From: Amycolatopsis pretoriensis
GTDB taxonomy: Bacteria; Actinomycetota; Actinomycetes; Mycobacteriales; Pseudonocardiaceae
Length of the DNA stretch: 64,000 nt
NCBI RefSeq assembly: GCF_900107925.1
Contig: NZ_FNUJ01000001.1
Location: forward strand, 1,240,001 to 1,304,000
Reading direction: 5' to 3'
In this document: in pieces, positions 7,559 through 16,595 of the stretch
Position numbering within the stretch: the first letter of the stretch is position 1
How the letters are laid out: every line of letters begins with the position of its first letter
Translations under genes and position numbers: made by a program
The notes under the pieces: model-generated
Databases searched by the model: none
What the model saw: the letters and a program-made list of their open reading frames with translations, nothing else
What the model was told of the DNA's origin: nothing

Positions 7559-8285
7559 CCTCGACGTACCACTCCCGGCCCGCCACCACCGCGAACAGCG
7601 GCGCCGGCAGCCACACCAGCAGCCGCAGCACCGCCGCGAGCCGCCCGGTGCCGCGGACGTCGGACACGTGCGCCGCCAGCGCGGCCTGCTTGCGCCCGGC
7701 GAAGCGCCGCACGTCGAACCGGTGGGTGACGGCCGAGGCCGGGCTGTAGGCGCGCTCGAGCGCTTCGGTGTCGTAGTCGAACGGGATCCGCAGCGCCCGC
7801 AGGACCCGGACGAACCGCGACGCGAAGTCACGCGGCAGCGTGGCCTCCAGCAGCCGCGTCCCGGTCAGCCGGGCCGCCCGCCGGGCGACGTCGTGCACCT
7901 TGACGTGGTCGCGGTGCCCGTAGCCGCCGTTGGCGTCGTAACCGAGCAGCAGGTCGGCACGCTCCTCGTGCAGGATCGCGGCGAGCCGGTGCGCGGCCTC
8001 CTCGGTGTCGGCGCGGGCGAAGCGCTGCCGGCCGGGCGGATCCGCGTACAGCTCCGGGCCGTGCCCGCTGTCGGCGTACCCGAGGTGCACGACGCGCCGG
8101 ACGCCGAGGATGGCCGCGCTCGCCTCCAGCTCCGCCCACCGCGGGGTCGGGTGCTCCGCGGCCATGCCGTCGGTGGCCACGACGACCACCACCCGGTGCC
8201 CGTCGGCCGCCGCGCGGGCCAGGGTGCCGCCGCTGAGCAGCACGGGGTCGTCGGCGTGCGCGTGGAAGGCCACGATGGTCGTCAT
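7500..8285 (-). CDS. PIG-L (LmbE-like) deacetylase family protein
   Basis: Zinc-dependent N-acetyl-glucosaminyl deacetylase family, 261 residues, cytoplasmic; this family includes MshB and Mca of mycothiol metabolism. The metal motif near residue 10 reads AFHAHADDPVLLSGGTLARA: His-x-Asp-Asp is kept, but the usual AHPDDE has become AHADDP. The second metal region GYGHRDHVKVHDVARRA is intact. After about residue 225 the sequence is basic and family-atypical, and it is this part that overlaps the deoR-type gene by 59 bases on the opposite strand, suggesting an extended C-terminus. ATG 8294 is an alternative start. It lies 60 bases after ppm1. Confidence 0.85.
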   Translation of the reverse strand: MTTIVAFHAHADDPVLLSGGTLARAAADGHRVVVVVATDGMAAEHPTPRWAELEASAAILGVRRVVHLGYADSGHGPELYADPPGRQRFARADTEEAAHRLAAILHEERADLLLGYDANGGYGHRDHVKVHDVARRAARLTGTRLLEATLPRDFASRFVRVLRALRIPFDYDTEALERAYSPASAVTHRFDVRRFAGRKQAALAAHVSDVRGTGRLAAVLRLLVWLPAPLFAVVAGREWYVEVTPVRSAPALQVPARSRRR

Positions 8286-8345
8286 CGGCCCCATGATGGC
8301 CGAGCACAGGAGAAAGCTGCGTGAACCGGTCTGCTCGCGCGCGGC

Positions 8346-9113
8346 TCAGCGCCGCTTGAGCAGGCGGCGCAGCTGCTGCCAGCGCCGCTCGGCACCCCAG
8401 GTCGCCACCCGCACGAACGCCTCGCCGATGATCGAGCCGTCCATCTTCGACTCGCCGATCTCGCGCTCGGTGAAGGTGATCGGCACCTCGACGATCTCGA
8501 ACCCGGCGTCGGCCGTGCGGATCGTCAGGTCGATCTGGAAGCAGTAGCCGTGCGAGTTGACCTCGTCCAGCGCCAGCTTCTCCAGCACCGGACGGCGGTA
8601 GGCGCGGAACCCGGCGGTGATGTCGCGGGTGCGCATGCCCAGCGCGATCTGCGAGTACACGTTCGCGCCCCGGGACAGGACCTGGCGCTTGACCGGCCAG
8701 TTCACCACCGCGCCGCCCGGCACGTACCGCGACCCGATCGCCAGGTCGGCGTCGCCGACGGCGTCCAGCAGCCGCGGCAGGTCCTCCGGCGCGTGCGAGC
8801 CGTCGGCGTCCATCTCGACGATCGTGTTGTACTCCCGCGCCAGGCCCCAGCGGAACCCGGCGATGTAGGCGGCGCCGAGGCCCGCCTTCTCCGTGCGGTG
8901 CAGCACGTGGACGTGGTCGTTGGCGGCCGCGCGCTCGTCGGCCAGCTCGCCGGTGCCGTCCGGGCTCCCGTCGTCCACCACGAGCACGTGCACGTCCGGG
9001 AGTACCTTGTGCAGGCGATCCAGGATCGGGCCGAGGTTCTCCCGCTCGTTGTACGTCGGGATCACCACCAGCACCGGCTCGATTTCCCGGGCCCCCCGCG
9101 GCGCCTGCGACAT
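8346..9113 (-). CDS. ppm1: Polyprenol monophosphomannose synthase
   Basis: GT2-family glycosyltransferase of 255 residues that moves mannose from GDP-mannose to polyprenyl phosphate, supplying lipid-linked mannose for lipoglycans and protein mannosylation. Motifs: [44 protein letters not shown], the metal-binding EMDADGSH, then [17 protein letters not shown] and [15 protein letters not shown]. No membrane segment is present, so it should act at the inner face of the membrane with its partner. GGAGGAG lies just before the ATG. The lnt gene ends 26 bases upstream; in M. tuberculosis the two are one fused polypeptide and in some relatives they are adjacent genes, as here. Confidence 0.93.
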   Translation of the reverse strand: MSQAPRGAREIEPVLVVIPTYNERENLGPILDRLHKVLPDVHVLVVDDGSPDGTGELADERAAANDHVHVLHRTEKAGLGAAYIAGFRWGLAREYNTIVEMDADGSHAPEDLPRLLDAVGDADLAIGSRYVPGGAVVNWPVKRQVLSRGANVYSQIALGMRTRDITAGFRAYRRPVLEKLALDEVNSHGYCFQIDLTIRTADAGFEIVEVPITFTEREIGESKMDGSIIGEAFVRVATWGAERRWQQLRRLLKRR

Positions 9114-9139
9114 CCGTGCTCCTCCGATATCCGCGGCGG

Positions 9140-10750
9140 TCAGTCCGCCGCTTCCCCTGCCGTGCCGGCGCTGGTGCGCCGGGTGCGAAAACGGAGCACG
9201 AGCCCGCCGGCCACCCCGGCGATCGCCAGTGCCAGCAGCCCGTACTCCGTCCACGCACCGAGTCGATCCGACAGCGTAGTCTGCGTCCGCAGCGGGACGC
9301 GCCCGACCAGGGAATCAGCGGTGAAAAGGCCCGTTGAGCTGCTAACCGTCCCGTCGGGGGCGACGATCGCGCTCACTCCTGAGACGGCGGACACCACGAC
9401 CGCGCGGCCGTGTTCGACCGCCCGCAGCCGCGACATGGCCAGCTGCTGGACGCTCATCTCGCTCTCGCCGTACCAGGCGTTGTTGGTCGGCACCACGAGC
9501 ACCTCGGCGCCGTCGCGGACCGCGTCGCGGGCCGGGTAGTCGAACGCCGCCTCGTAGCAGACGAACACGCCGACCTTCGTGCCCGCGACGGCCATCGCCT
9601 GGTTGGCGCCGTCGCCCGGGACCATGTCGACCGTTTCCTGGTCGAGGAACGGCGTGACGAGCTCGGCGACCTTGCGGGCCGGCACGTACTCGCCGAAGGG
9701 CACCAGCTGCTGCTTCGCGTAGCGCTGCCCGGGCCCGGCGCCCGGGTCCCAGGCGATGACGGAGTTCTGCAGGTGGCCGTCCGGGAGCTGGTAGAGCGCG
9801 CCGATCAGCGCGGGCACGCCGAAGCTCGCGACGAGCTGGTCGACCTGCGGGTCGGGCCCGGTGACGGTCGTCGCGCTTTCGGGCCACAGCAGCAGGTCCG
9901 GTTTCGGGACCTTCCCGGCGTTGACGGCGTCGAGCAGCCGTTGGCTTTCGGCGATGGTGTTGCGGCGCAGCAGCACCCGCTCGCCTTGCAGCGCGAGCCC
10001 GATGTCCGGGGCATTGCCCTGCACTGTCGCGATGGTCCGTTCGCCGTCCTGGGCGTCGGTGCCGACCGTGGGCCACAGCGCCAGGCCGGCCACCACGGGC
10101 AGCAGCGTGCCGAGGGCGGCGAACACGGCCGGGCGGGTCGGCTTGCGCGTCTCCCACAGGCGGACGGCGAGCGCGGCGAGGCAGAAGCCGCTGAGGACGA
10201 CGGCGAGACCGACCAGGGGCGCGCCGCCGATGGAGGCCAGCGGCAGGAACGCGCCTTCGGGCTGGCTGAACGCGACCCGGCCCCACGGGAAGCCGCCGAA
10301 GGGGAACCACGCGCGCGGGGTCTCCAGCGCGATGAAGACCAGCGCGGCCCACAGCGGCGCGGCGGGCAGGCGCGAGACCCACGTGATGAGGCCGCCCGCG
10401 AGGCCGTAGTAGAGCGCCAGTGCGAACGACAGGCCCAGCCACGGCCACGGCCCGAAGTCGGGGCCGAGGAAGTCCAGCAGCCACGTCAGCAGCGGCAGGA
10501 AGAACACGAACCCGAACGCGAAGCCGTAGCCGAACGCGCCGCGGAACGTGCGGCCGCGCAGCACGAGCGCGAATCCGGCGAACGCCAGCGGGGCGAGCCA
10601 CCACAGCGGGCGCGGCGCGAAGCTCAGGTAATAGGCGAAGCCGGACACCAGCGCCGCGGCCAGCCGCAGCAGCCAGGCGCGCGGGAAGCGCCGGGTTCGC
10701 GAAGGTTGGTGCGGGGCGCCCGGTTCGGGGTCGGCCACAGTCACTGCCAC
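9140..10750 (-). CDS. lnt: Apolipoprotein N-acyltransferase
   Basis: Membrane enzyme of 536 residues that N-acylates the lipid-modified Cys of lipoproteins. The N-terminal half has about six hydrophobic helices ([46 protein letters not shown] and others); one more anchors the C-terminus. The nitrilase-like domain (about 230-490) carries the catalytic triad: Glu in [11 protein letters not shown], Lys in [14 protein letters not shown], and Cys in [14 protein letters not shown]. Three in-frame GTG codons (10750, 10744, 10738) could start it; the first is taken. It sits 10 bases after the amidohydrolase and 26 bases before ppm1, so the three are probably one operon. Confidence 0.93.
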   Translation of the reverse strand: MAVTVADPEPGAPHQPSRTRRFPRAWLLRLAAALVSGFAYYLSFAPRPLWWLAPLAFAGFALVLRGRTFRGAFGYGFAFGFVFFLPLLTWLLDFLGPDFGPWPWLGLSFALALYYGLAGGLITWVSRLPAAPLWAALVFIALETPRAWFPFGGFPWGRVAFSQPEGAFLPLASIGGAPLVGLAVVLSGFCLAALAVRLWETRKPTRPAVFAALGTLLPVVAGLALWPTVGTDAQDGERTIATVQGNAPDIGLALQGERVLLRRNTIAESQRLLDAVNAGKVPKPDLLLWPESATTVTGPDPQVDQLVASFGVPALIGALYQLPDGHLQNSVIAWDPGAGPGQRYAKQQLVPFGEYVPARKVAELVTPFLDQETVDMVPGDGANQAMAVAGTKVGVFVCYEAAFDYPARDAVRDGAEVLVVPTNNAWYGESEMSVQQLAMSRLRAVEHGRAVVVSAVSGVSAIVAPDGTVSSSTGLFTADSLVGRVPLRTQTTLSDRLGAWTEYGLLALAIAGVAGGLVLRFRTRRTSAGTAGEAAD

Positions 10751-10760
10751 GGCGCCAACT

Positions 10761-12356
10761 CTAGGAGATCGCGTCGTGGAGGACGGCACCCGCGCGGACC
10801 GTGCGCAGGCAGCGCGGCAGGACGGCGTCCGGTTCCAGGCGCGGCAGGGGCGGCACGCCGGCGCGCGGGTCGGTGGACCAGCGCTGCACACGGCTGTCCG
10901 GGGTCGCGACGACGAGGTCGGTCGCGTCCCAGATCGCGTAGTGCGCGGGTGCGCCCGGCACGAGGCTGCCGGTGACGCCGTCGTTGACGCCGGCCGCGCG
11001 GTGCCCGGCGCGAGTGTGGGCGGTGAACGCCGCACGCGGGGACAGCCCGGCACCCGGGGTCCGGTGGTAGGCCGCGGCGCGGACGCTCGCCCACGGGTCC
11101 AGCGGCGTGACGGGAGCGTCGGAGCCGAAGGCGAGCAGGACGCCTTCGGCGGCGAGCGTGGCGAAGGGGTTGAGCCCGGCCGCGCGTGCCGTGCCGAGGC
11201 GCTCGGCGTACATGCCGTCCTCGCCGCCCCAGAGCGCGTCGAACAGGGGCTGTACCGAGGCGACGGCGCCCCAGCCGGCCAGCTGCTTGGCCTGCTCGGC
11301 GGTGACCATCTCGACGTGCTCGAGGCGGTGGTGACGGGCGGCGAGCGCGCGCTGCCCGACCTCCTTCTCGGCGAGCCGGAAGCCTTCGACGACCTCGGCG
11401 ACGGCGGCGTCGCCGATGACGTGGAAGCCGGCCTGCAGCCCGGCTTCGGTGCAGGCGGCCAGGTGCTCGCCGATGCGGTGGGCGTCGAGGTAGAGCGTCC
11501 CCTCGCTCGCGTGGTCGGCGTAGGGCCGGGTCAGGGCGGCGGTGTGGGAGCCGAGGGCGCCGTCGACGAACAGGTCGCCGGCCAGGCCGCGGGCGCCGAG
11601 CTGCTTCGCGGTGCCGACCGCGCCGAGCTCGCCCCAGTAGCCGAGCACTTCGGGGGTGCCGGGGCCGGCGAGGGCGAGCAGGGCGGCGAGGTCGTCGCGG
11701 CCGGAGATGTCGGGGCCGGCGCATTCGTGGACGCTGACGACGCCCTGCCGCGCGGCCTCGGCCAGGAAGGCCCGCTGGGCGCGGTCACGCTGGTCGGGCG
11801 TGATGGCGGCGCGCACGGCCGCGCGGACGGCGTGGTGGGCGGCGCGGGTCAGCGGGCCGTCGGGCGACCAGCCGTCGGCGTCGCGGGCGGCCGGCGCCAG
11901 CTCGACCAGGGCGGTGGAGACCAGGGCGGAGTGGACGTCGACGCGGCTGAGGTAGACCGGCGCGGCGCCGGCGGCGTCGTCGAGCTCGGCGCGGCTGGGC
12001 AGCCGCGGGTCGGTCCAGGCGCTCTCGTCCCAGCCGTGGGCGAGCAGGACCTGCCCGGGGACGACGGCGTCGCGCACGCGGGCCAGCAGCTCGGCGCCGC
12101 TGTGCACGCCGGTGAGGTCGAGGCCGGTCAGGTGCAGGCCGGTGGCGGTGGCGTGGACGTGCGCGTCGACGAAGGCGGGGGCGACGAAGGCGCCGTCGAG
12201 GTCGACGATCTCGGCGCCGGGGTGCAGGGCGCGGGCCGGGGCGTCCTGGCCGACCCAGACCACGGTGCCGCCGGTGACCGCCATGGCCGTGGAGTCCGGG
12301 CCGGCGGGGGTGTAGACGCGCCCGCCGAGCAGGAGCGTCGTGTGTTCGTCCGTCAC
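10761..12356 (-). CDS. Amidohydrolase, YtcJ-like (Amidohydrolase_3)
   Basis: Metal-dependent amidohydrolase of 531 residues, substrate unknown. The composite beta domain is split: an N-terminal part (LLLGGRVYTPAGPDSTAMAV) and a C-terminal part (SLVPGAPAHYAIWDATDLVV). The barrel has the HxH metal motif in FVDAHVHATATG, YLSRVDVHSAL, DGALGSHTAALTRPY, GFHVIGDAAV, RLEHVEMV and FGSDAPVTPLDPW, the pattern of the YtcJ/NfdA-like exoenzyme group. The GTG at 12356 follows AGGGGT and gives the typical N-terminus. It heads a likely operon with lnt and ppm1. Its divergent neighbour is the KamA-like gene. Confidence 0.88.
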   Translation of the reverse strand: MTDEHTTLLLGGRVYTPAGPDSTAMAVTGGTVVWVGQDAPARALHPGAEIVDLDGAFVAPAFVDAHVHATATGLHLTGLDLTGVHSGAELLARVRDAVVPGQVLLAHGWDESAWTDPRLPSRAELDDAAGAAPVYLSRVDVHSALVSTALVELAPAARDADGWSPDGPLTRAAHHAVRAAVRAAITPDQRDRAQRAFLAEAARQGVVSVHECAGPDISGRDDLAALLALAGPGTPEVLGYWGELGAVGTAKQLGARGLAGDLFVDGALGSHTAALTRPYADHASEGTLYLDAHRIGEHLAACTEAGLQAGFHVIGDAAVAEVVEGFRLAEKEVGQRALAARHHRLEHVEMVTAEQAKQLAGWGAVASVQPLFDALWGGEDGMYAERLGTARAAGLNPFATLAAEGVLLAFGSDAPVTPLDPWASVRAAAYHRTPGAGLSPRAAFTAHTRAGHRAAGVNDGVTGSLVPGAPAHYAIWDATDLVVATPDSRVQRWSTDPRAGVPPLPRLEPDAVLPRCLRTVRAGAVLHDAIS

Positions 12357-12487
12357 ACCCCTGAGTCTGCCCCGCCGGTCGGGGCTTCCTCCACCTGGGG
12401 GAAGCCACCCCAGCATGCAGGAAGATTTACGTCATGAGAGCGTTGTGGCAGGATATTTTAACGCGTTTCCGACGACTAGGAGTACAA

Positions 12488-13876
12488 GTGACTGCGATCC
12501 AGGAACCTGTGACGCCTGCCGCCGCCTTCGACCAGCCCTACGAGTACGCCCGCGCCGAGCTGGTGGAGCCCGACTGGCGCCGCTTCCCCGGCTGGCACGA
12601 CGTGACCGACGCCGAATGGCGCGACGCGCAGTGGCAGCGGGTGCACTGCGTCCGCAACGTCAAGCAGCTGCGCGCCCTGATGGGTGACCTGCTGGAGGAG
12701 CGCTTCTACGACGACCTGCTCGCCGACCAGCGCGAGCTGGCGACGATGTCGATGCTGTTGCCGCCGCAGATGCTCAACACCATGGCGCCCACGGCGGGCA
12801 CCGACCCGGCGAAGGTCACCGAGGCGTTCTACGCCGACCCGATCCGCCGCTACATGCTCCCGGTGAAGAGCGACCGCGACGCCACCTGGCCGAGCCACCC
12901 CCACTCCGAACGCGACTCGCTGCACGAGGCCGAGATGTGGGTCGTGGAAGGCCTGACCCACCGCTACCCGACCAAGGTGCTGGCCGAGATGATCTCGACC
13001 TGCCCCCAGTACTGCGGCCACTGCACCCGGATGGACCTGGTCGGCAACTCCACCGAGACGGTCGAGAAGCACAAGCTCTCGCTCAAGCCGGTCGACCGCC
13101 AGGACGCGATGATCGCGTACCTGAAGAAGACCCCGGGCGTCCGCGACGTGGTGGTCTCCGGCGGCGACGTGGCGAACGTGCCGTGGCCGCAGCTGGAGTC
13201 GTTCCTGATGCGCCTGATGGACATCGACACGGTCCGCGACATCCGCCTGGCGACGAAGGCGCTGGCGGCGCTGCCGCAGCACTGGCTCCAGCCGAAGGTC
13301 GTCGAGGGCCTGGAGCGCGTCGCGGTGACCGCCCAGCGCCGTGGCGTGAACCTGGCGATCCACACCCACGTAAACCACGCCCAGTCGGTGACCCCGCTGG
13401 TGGCGGAGGCGGCCCAGACGGCGTTGAACGTGGGTGTCCGGGACGTGCGCAACCAGGGCGTGCTGATGCGCGGGGTGAACGCGACGCCGGCGGCGCTGCT
13501 GGACCTGTGCTTCGCGCTGCAGGGCGAAGCGAACATCCTGCCGTACTACTTCTACATGTGCGACATGATCCCGAACGCGGAGCACTGGCGGGTTTCGGTG
13601 CACGAGGCCCAAGAGCTGCAGCACTCGATCATGGGGTACCTGCCGGGGTACGCGACGCCGCGGATCGTGTGCGACGTGCCCTATGTGGGGAAGCGGTGGG
13701 TGCACCAGCTGGCCGAGTACGACCGGGAGCTGGGGATCTCGTACTGGACCAAGAACTACCGGACCGGGATCGAGCTGGAGGACCCGGAGGCGCTGCAGCG
13801 CCGGTACCCGTACTACGACCCGATCTCGACGTTGCCCGAGGCCGGACAGAACTGGTGGGCCAACCAGGACGGCTGA
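12488..13876 (+). CDS. KamA-like radical SAM aminomutase family protein
   Basis: Radical SAM protein of 462 residues related to lysine 2,3-aminomutase. The cluster motif CPQYCGHCTR gives Cys172, Cys176 and Cys179 in the C-x3-C-x2-C spacing. SGGDVANVPWPQLESFL and VNHAQSVTPLVAEAA match the KamA barrel, which uses SAM and PLP. The segment expected to hold the PLP lysine reads CDVPYVGKRWV (Lys402): Lys is kept but the Gly-rich loop of classical enzymes is replaced. The C-terminus GISYWTKNYRTGIE is also unlike classical KamA. This fits the divergent actinobacterial branch, and the substrate may not be lysine. The GTG start at 12488 has AGGAG five bases upstream. Confidence 0.88.
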   Translation: MTAIQEPVTPAAAFDQPYEYARAELVEPDWRRFPGWHDVTDAEWRDAQWQRVHCVRNVKQLRALMGDLLEERFYDDLLADQRELATMSMLLPPQMLNTMAPTAGTDPAKVTEAFYADPIRRYMLPVKSDRDATWPSHPHSERDSLHEAEMWVVEGLTHRYPTKVLAEMISTCPQYCGHCTRMDLVGNSTETVEKHKLSLKPVDRQDAMIAYLKKTPGVRDVVVSGGDVANVPWPQLESFLMRLMDIDTVRDIRLATKALAALPQHWLQPKVVEGLERVAVTAQRRGVNLAIHTHVNHAQSVTPLVAEAAQTALNVGVRDVRNQGVLMRGVNATPAALLDLCFALQGEANILPYYFYMCDMIPNAEHWRVSVHEAQELQHSIMGYLPGYATPRIVCDVPYVGKRWVHQLAEYDRELGISYWTKNYRTGIELEDPEALQRRYPYYDPISTLPEAGQNWWANQDG

Positions 13877-13957
13877 TCCGGCTGCCGGCAACCGAAGCAC
13901 CGCCGAGGCGTCCCCTGATCACCGTGGATCTGTTCGCCACGAAAGGATGCCGGAGGC

Positions 13958-15616
13958 TTGACACACGCCACGAGCGGGCTCTCGAGCCCGGCGGAAGCGG
14001 CCCTGCGAAAGCCGCTTCCGCCGAGGCGCGGGCGGCGGTGGTGGATCGCGCTCGTCGCCGTCGCGTTGCTCGCCGAGATGGCGGTCGCGATGATCACGAC
14101 GGCCGTGGAGCAGACCCCGACCATCGACGAACCCGTCTACGTCGGCACCGCGGTCGTCTACCTGCAGCAGCACAGCCTGCGCTACAACCCCGAGCACCCA
14201 CCGCTGGGCAAGCTGCTCATCGCCGGCGGACTCGCCTTCGCCGACGTCCACCTCGACCCCGGCTTCACCGGCGACCAGACGCAGCTCGGCCGCCACGTGC
14301 TGTACGAGTCGGGCAACGACCCCGGCCGGCTCCTGCTGGCAGCCCGGCTGCCGATCATCCTGCTCACGCTTCTGTTCGGCCTGGTCGTCTTCGCGTTCGC
14401 GCGTGAGCTGACCGGCTCCGCCGGCGGGCTGGTGGCGCTCGCCCTGTACGCGTTCTCCCCCGACGTCATCGCGCACGGGTCGTTGGCCACCCTCGACGTG
14501 CCGGTGGTCGGCTTCCTGCTGACGTCGGTCTGGCTGCTGTGGCGGGCCCGGGACCGCCCCGCCTGCTACCTCCCGTTGGCGGGGCTGGCTCTCGGCGCGG
14601 CCCTGGCCACCAAGATGAGTGCCCTCGCCGCGGTACCCGTGCTGCTGCTCCTGGCCGTGCTGTCGGCCCGCCGCGCCCGGCATCCCGGCCCGGGGAAGTA
14701 CTCGTGGCTCGCCGGTCCCGCCGCCGTCGCGCTGATCGCCGTCGCCGTCGTGTGGGCTTCCTACCTCGCCGTGGATCCGGGGCTGCGCTGGACGACACCG
14801 GCCGACCTGCCCGGCGTCGAAGGCTTGCGGGGGCTCGTCGACTGGCTGCCCTTCCCCCAGCCGTACCGGGACGGGATGCACGTCCAGTTCGGCTTCGAAG
14901 ACCAGGTGTGGAGCGGTTTCCTCTTCGGCGAGCACTACTTCGGTTCGCGGTGGTACTACCTGCCGGCCGCGCTGCTGGTGAAGACGCCGCTGGGCATGCT
15001 CGCGCTCGGGCTCGCCGGTGCCGTGGCACTGCTGGCCCTCCCGCGATCGCGCCCGGCGGCGCTCTACGTCCTCGCCCCCACGGCTGCGCTGCTGGCCGCG
15101 GCCATGACCGGCGACCGCGACCTCGGCGTCCGGTACGCGATCTTCGTCCCGGTGTTCCTGGCGGTCGCCGCCGCCGGCACGGTCACCGTCGGCCGTCGAT
15201 GGGCCCGCCCCGCCGTGGTGGTCCTGGTCGCCTTCACCGCGGTCAGTTCCCTGCGGACGTTCCCGTACTACCTGCCGTACGCCAACGAAGCGTTCGGCGG
15301 GCCGGCGCGGACCCATCTGGTCCTGCACGACTCGAACGTCGACTGGGGCCAGGACCTGGGCCGCTTGGCCGACCGCCTGAGTATGCGTTACCCGGGCGAG
15401 CAGATCTGGCTTGTCTACAAGGGCAGCGGCGTGCCGTCTTTCTATGGAATCGACGCGGCCGACCCGCTCGCCGTGTCCCCGGACCGGGTGCACGGACTGC
15501 TCGCCGTGTCGGACTCCGCCGTCGCCAAGGCCGACGACCGCCTCGCGGCGCTGATCGCCGGCAGCACGCCGATCGACGACGTCGGGCACTCCATCACGAT
15601 CTACCGCCGGCCCTAG
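13958..15616 (+). CDS. Membrane glycosyltransferase, GT39/ArnT-like
   Basis: Polytopic protein of 552 residues with about 11-12 membrane helices, probably transferring sugar from a polyprenyl-phosphate donor on the outer face of the membrane. The first extracytoplasmic loop carries an acidic motif in TPTIDEPVYVG, followed by YNPEHPPLGKLL, which resembles the loop of protein-mannosyltransferase-type enzymes. A later loop has SNVDWGQDLGRLADRL and a C-terminal soluble region. The most upstream usable start is TTG 13958, which overlaps the stop of a tiny ATG CCG GAG GCT TGA frame at 13947-13961; the start is uncertain. It follows the KamA-like gene by 81 bases. Confidence 0.82.
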   Translation: MTHATSGLSSPAEAALRKPLPPRRGRRWWIALVAVALLAEMAVAMITTAVEQTPTIDEPVYVGTAVVYLQQHSLRYNPEHPPLGKLLIAGGLAFADVHLDPGFTGDQTQLGRHVLYESGNDPGRLLLAARLPIILLTLLFGLVVFAFARELTGSAGGLVALALYAFSPDVIAHGSLATLDVPVVGFLLTSVWLLWRARDRPACYLPLAGLALGAALATKMSALAAVPVLLLLAVLSARRARHPGPGKYSWLAGPAAVALIAVAVVWASYLAVDPGLRWTTPADLPGVEGLRGLVDWLPFPQPYRDGMHVQFGFEDQVWSGFLFGEHYFGSRWYYLPAALLVKTPLGMLALGLAGAVALLALPRSRPAALYVLAPTAALLAAAMTGDRDLGVRYAIFVPVFLAVAAAGTVTVGRRWARPAVVVLVAFTAVSSLRTFPYYLPYANEAFGGPARTHLVLHDSNVDWGQDLGRLADRLSMRYPGEQIWLVYKGSGVPSFYGIDAADPLAVSPDRVHGLLAVSDSAVAKADDRLAALIAGSTPIDDVGHSITIYRRP

Positions 15617-15766
15617 CCCGAATCCGGTCGTTGTCGAATTCCGACCGATTCCCGGCGCAGTTCATGAATTGATTTCCACGTTCCCGGGTTTCTGCGCCAC
15701 TCGGCCGCTCCCGTTACTCGCACCCCTGTATCGGAACCATTCCGTGACCTTACCCGGGGGTTTGGA

Positions 15767-16591
15767 GTGAAACGCCGGAACCGGATGCGACGACTAGTAC
15801 AACGGGTAACCACCCTGCTACGCGAAACAGCGCAACGCCGGTTGGACCACCCGCACGAACCGGCCTTCCGTCTTGCGCCCGGAGGGCCGGGTCCGTTCCG
15901 CCGGACGGGGGTGAAGATGCGCCGGACGTTCGTCGTCGCCGATTTCGTTGCTCCGGCCGGGTATGAAGACCGGCTCAAACGGGTGCTCACCGACCTGCAC
16001 GACGGCCTCGGACCGACGCTCGCCGTCGCCGTGCTCGGGTTGCGGGCCGCCCGTGATCTGATCGCTCGCGACCGCGCCGGCGCCGGGGACCTGCTGGCGC
16101 GGCTCGAAGACGAGCTCTGCCGCGCGGTCACCGATCTGCGCCGCATCGTCGCCGACGCCCGGCCGCCCGCGCTCGACGAGGCCGGGCTCGTCCTCGCCGT
16201 GCGGCGGTACGCCGAAGCGCTCACCGATCGGGTGCCCGCCGAACACGGCCCGCTGCGCGTCGACGTCGACGTGCACGCCGACCTGCCCGCGCTGTCGGCC
16301 GAAGTCGAAGTCACCGCCTACCGGATCATCCGCGAGGCCCTCGTGAACGTCGCCCGCCACTCCGGCGCCCGCCAGTGCACCGTCCACCTCTGGCCCCGCG
16401 ACGGCGACCTGCACGTGGAGATCGTCGACGACGGCGTCGGCACCGACGGCGAGGCCCTGCCCGCGGTCGGCGGGACCGGGCTGCGGTCGATGCGCGAACG
16501 CGCCGGCGACCTCGGCGGCGGCTGCCGGGTCGAGCCGGTTCCCTCGGGCGGCACGCGGATCGCCGCCTGGCTCCCGCTCGCCAGGGCGTGA
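15767..16591 (+). CDS. Sensorless histidine kinase, NarL-type partner
   Basis: Cytoplasmic histidine kinase of 274 residues. The dimerisation/phosphorylation helix carries DLHDGLGPTLAVAVLGLRA with the phospho-His near residue 76, the HisKA_3 form. The ATPase domain shows an N box in IIREALVNVARHSGARQ, a G1 box VDDGVGTDG and a G2 region GGTGLRSMRERAGDLGGG. There is no membrane helix or recognisable input domain before the H box, only about 60 basic residues, so the signal is intracellular or comes from a partner. The GTG at 15767 follows GGGGG; downstream ATG codons are possible. It is followed after 4 bases by its response regulator. Confidence 0.88.
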   Translation: MKRRNRMRRLVQRVTTLLRETAQRRLDHPHEPAFRLAPGGPGPFRRTGVKMRRTFVVADFVAPAGYEDRLKRVLTDLHDGLGPTLAVAVLGLRAARDLIARDRAGAGDLLARLEDELCRAVTDLRRIVADARPPALDEAGLVLAVRRYAEALTDRVPAEHGPLRVDVDVHADLPALSAEVEVTAYRIIREALVNVARHSGARQCTVHLWPRDGDLHVEIVDDGVGTDGEALPAVGGTGLRSMRERAGDLGGGCRVEPVPSGGTRIAAWLPLARA

Positions 16592-16595
16592 GGCG

